From Microbacterium sp. RURRCA19A (lineage in GTDB: Bacteria > Actinomycetota > Actinomycetes > Actinomycetales > Microbacteriaceae): DNA of 64,000 bases. This document shows, in pieces, positions 63,157-64,000 of the stretch. The translations under genes were made by a program, and so were the position numbers. Below the pieces are notes generated by a model. The model was not told the DNA's origin and ran no database searches. It was given only the letters and a program-made list of their open reading frames with translations. Location of the stretch: NCBI RefSeq assembly GCF_900156455.1, contig NZ_FTNQ01000001.1:1426001-1490000 (forward strand). The letters run 5' to 3'. Position 1 is the first letter of the stretch. Every line of letters starts with the position of its first letter.

Positions 63157-64000
63157 CACGATCTGCATCCTCGTTCCGGGGCTGTCCGGAGGCGGAGCCG
63201 AGTTCGTCGCTGGGCAGTGGGCTACGGGTCTGGCGGAGTCCGGCCGTGACGTCCTCGTGGTCGCGACGCACGAATCCGCTGTGCCGGCCCGCGATCTGCC
63301 GTTTGAGGTCCGGACCATGGCATCCACGACTTTCCCCGCGCGGGTGCGCGAGCTCGCGGGAATCCTGTCCGCGACCCGACCGGCGGTCATCGTCTCGCTC
63401 ATGCCCCACTGGAACGTGCTGTCGCTTCTTGCCACCTCTGTGATGAGCGGCGCTCGCCCGCGGACCATCATCAGCGGCCGGAACATCGAGTCGGGCCTAT
63501 CTGCGCGGATGGGCCGGTCGTATCGCGCAGAGCTCTTCCTCGCGCACCGCCTGTATCGGCGGGCCGACGCCTACGTGGCGATCTCCCACCCCGTCGCCGC
63601 CGAAGCGATTGCCTCCTACGGCCTGAAGCCGGAGAGGGTCTGGGTGGTCCCTAATCCAGCGGCCGGGAAGGTGGATCTCGACGCGGCACGGCAGGCACGC
63701 CAAGAACGCCTGAACCGAAGAGACAATCGTGGCCCGCTTCGGCTCGTGATCCCGGGACGCCTCGTACCGCAGAAGCAACCGGAGATCCCCGTCCTTGTCG
63801 CCTCGCGCCTCCGCGAGCTCGGCGTAGCCGTGGACGGGATCGATTACTTCGGCTCCGGCCCTCTGCAGTCGAAGGTCGAGCATCTCGCTCGGGAGGCGGG
63901 CATCGACGTCAAGATGCACGGGTGGGTCGATCGCTGGTTCGATCACGCCGGCCCTGGATCGGTCCTGCTCCTGCCCTCCTATGCGGAGGGTTTCGGCAAT
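63149..64000 (+). CDS. GT4 glycosyltransferase, 3' end outside window
   Basis: The first 284 residues of a GT-B enzyme: ILVPGLSGGGAEFVAGQWAT, IISGRNIESG, LRLVIPGRLVPQKQPEIPV and YFGSGPLQSKVEHLAREAGI, ending at the edge in SYAEGFGN just before the EAMA donor motif. ATG 63149 overlaps the acetyltransferase gene by eight bases. The Gly-rich SGGGAE loop fits family members that extend surface polysaccharides. Confidence 0.85.
   Translation, partial: MTDTICILVPGLSGGGAEFVAGQWATGLAESGRDVLVVATHESAVPARDLPFEVRTMASTTFPARVRELAGILSATRPAVIVSLMPHWNVLSLLATSVMSGARPRTIISGRNIESGLSARMGRSYRAELFLAHRLYRRADAYVAISHPVAAEAIASYGLKPERVWVVPNPAAGKVDLDAARQARQERLNRRDNRGPLRLVIPGRLVPQKQPEIPVLVASRLRELGVAVDGIDYFGSGPLQSKVEHLAREAGIDVKMHGWVDRWFDHAGPGSVLLLPSYAEGFGN

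Overview
This is a high-GC actinobacterial chromosome segment, most likely from Microbacterium or a close relative in Microbacteriaceae. The evidence is the strong G/C bias at third codon positions, Ala/Arg/Glu-rich proteins, three copies of the small DUF7882-type protein common in Microbacterium, a coenzyme-F420-type oxidoreductase, the ribosomal protein order, and many start codons placed 6-7 bases after a TANNNT -10 box (probable leaderless mRNAs). No tRNA, rRNA, CRISPR array, transposase or phage gene was seen.

Layout. 1-12997: mixed housekeeping and accessory genes (5'-truncated LuxR regulator, DivIVA-like coiled-coil protein, aldo/keto reductase, a DUF7882/MarR pair, DUF2207 membrane protein, glycosyltransferase with a possible leader peptide, TerC transporter behind a yybP-ykoY-type manganese riboswitch, F420-type oxidoreductase). 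13020-19180: a compact surface-polysaccharide locus with a processive family 2 glycosyltransferase, a membrane-spanning beta-helix protein, a beta-helix lipoprotein, a secreted GH114-like glycosidase and an XRE regulator. The regulator shares its C-terminal module with the cytoplasmic tail of the membrane beta-helix protein. 19244-23116: small enzymes (FBP zinc-finger, PNPOx-like, 2H phosphoesterase, DoxX), an orphan sigma region 2 protein and a second DUF7882/MarR/DUF7882 module. 23268-32613: a second polysaccharide locus with a GH6 hydrolase, OmpR-type regulator, processive glycosyltransferase, two membrane proteins with degenerate GGDEF domains, histidine kinase and two matching lipoproteins.

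33183-51165 is almost wholly core translation on the minus strand. The S10 and spc genes run rpsJ to rplO, then secY-adk-map-dsbA-like, then infA-rpmJ-rpsM-rpsK-rpoA-rplQ-truA. Good -35/-10 pairs precede rpsJ and infA, and strong hairpins follow rplO and rplQ. rpsN (S14) is absent between rplE and rpsH. 51604-64000 leaves core genes for a capsule/exopolysaccharide cluster: GDP-mannose dehydratase/reductase, GH28 glycosidase, an unknown coiled-coil membrane protein, Wzc-like tyrosine kinase, low-molecular-weight phosphatase, a fused PssD/PssE-like glycosyltransferase with an abnormal 5' end, two more glycosyltransferases (the last cut by the window edge), a sugar epimerase and a hexapeptide acetyltransferase.

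The best candidates for undescribed biology are the XRE/beta-helix pair with the shared C-terminal module, the GH6/GT2/degenerate-GGDEF locus, and the repeated DUF7882-MarR modules with shared CTAG/GCCTAACTA motifs. All coordinates, motifs and hand alignments were read directly from the sequence; no database search was run.
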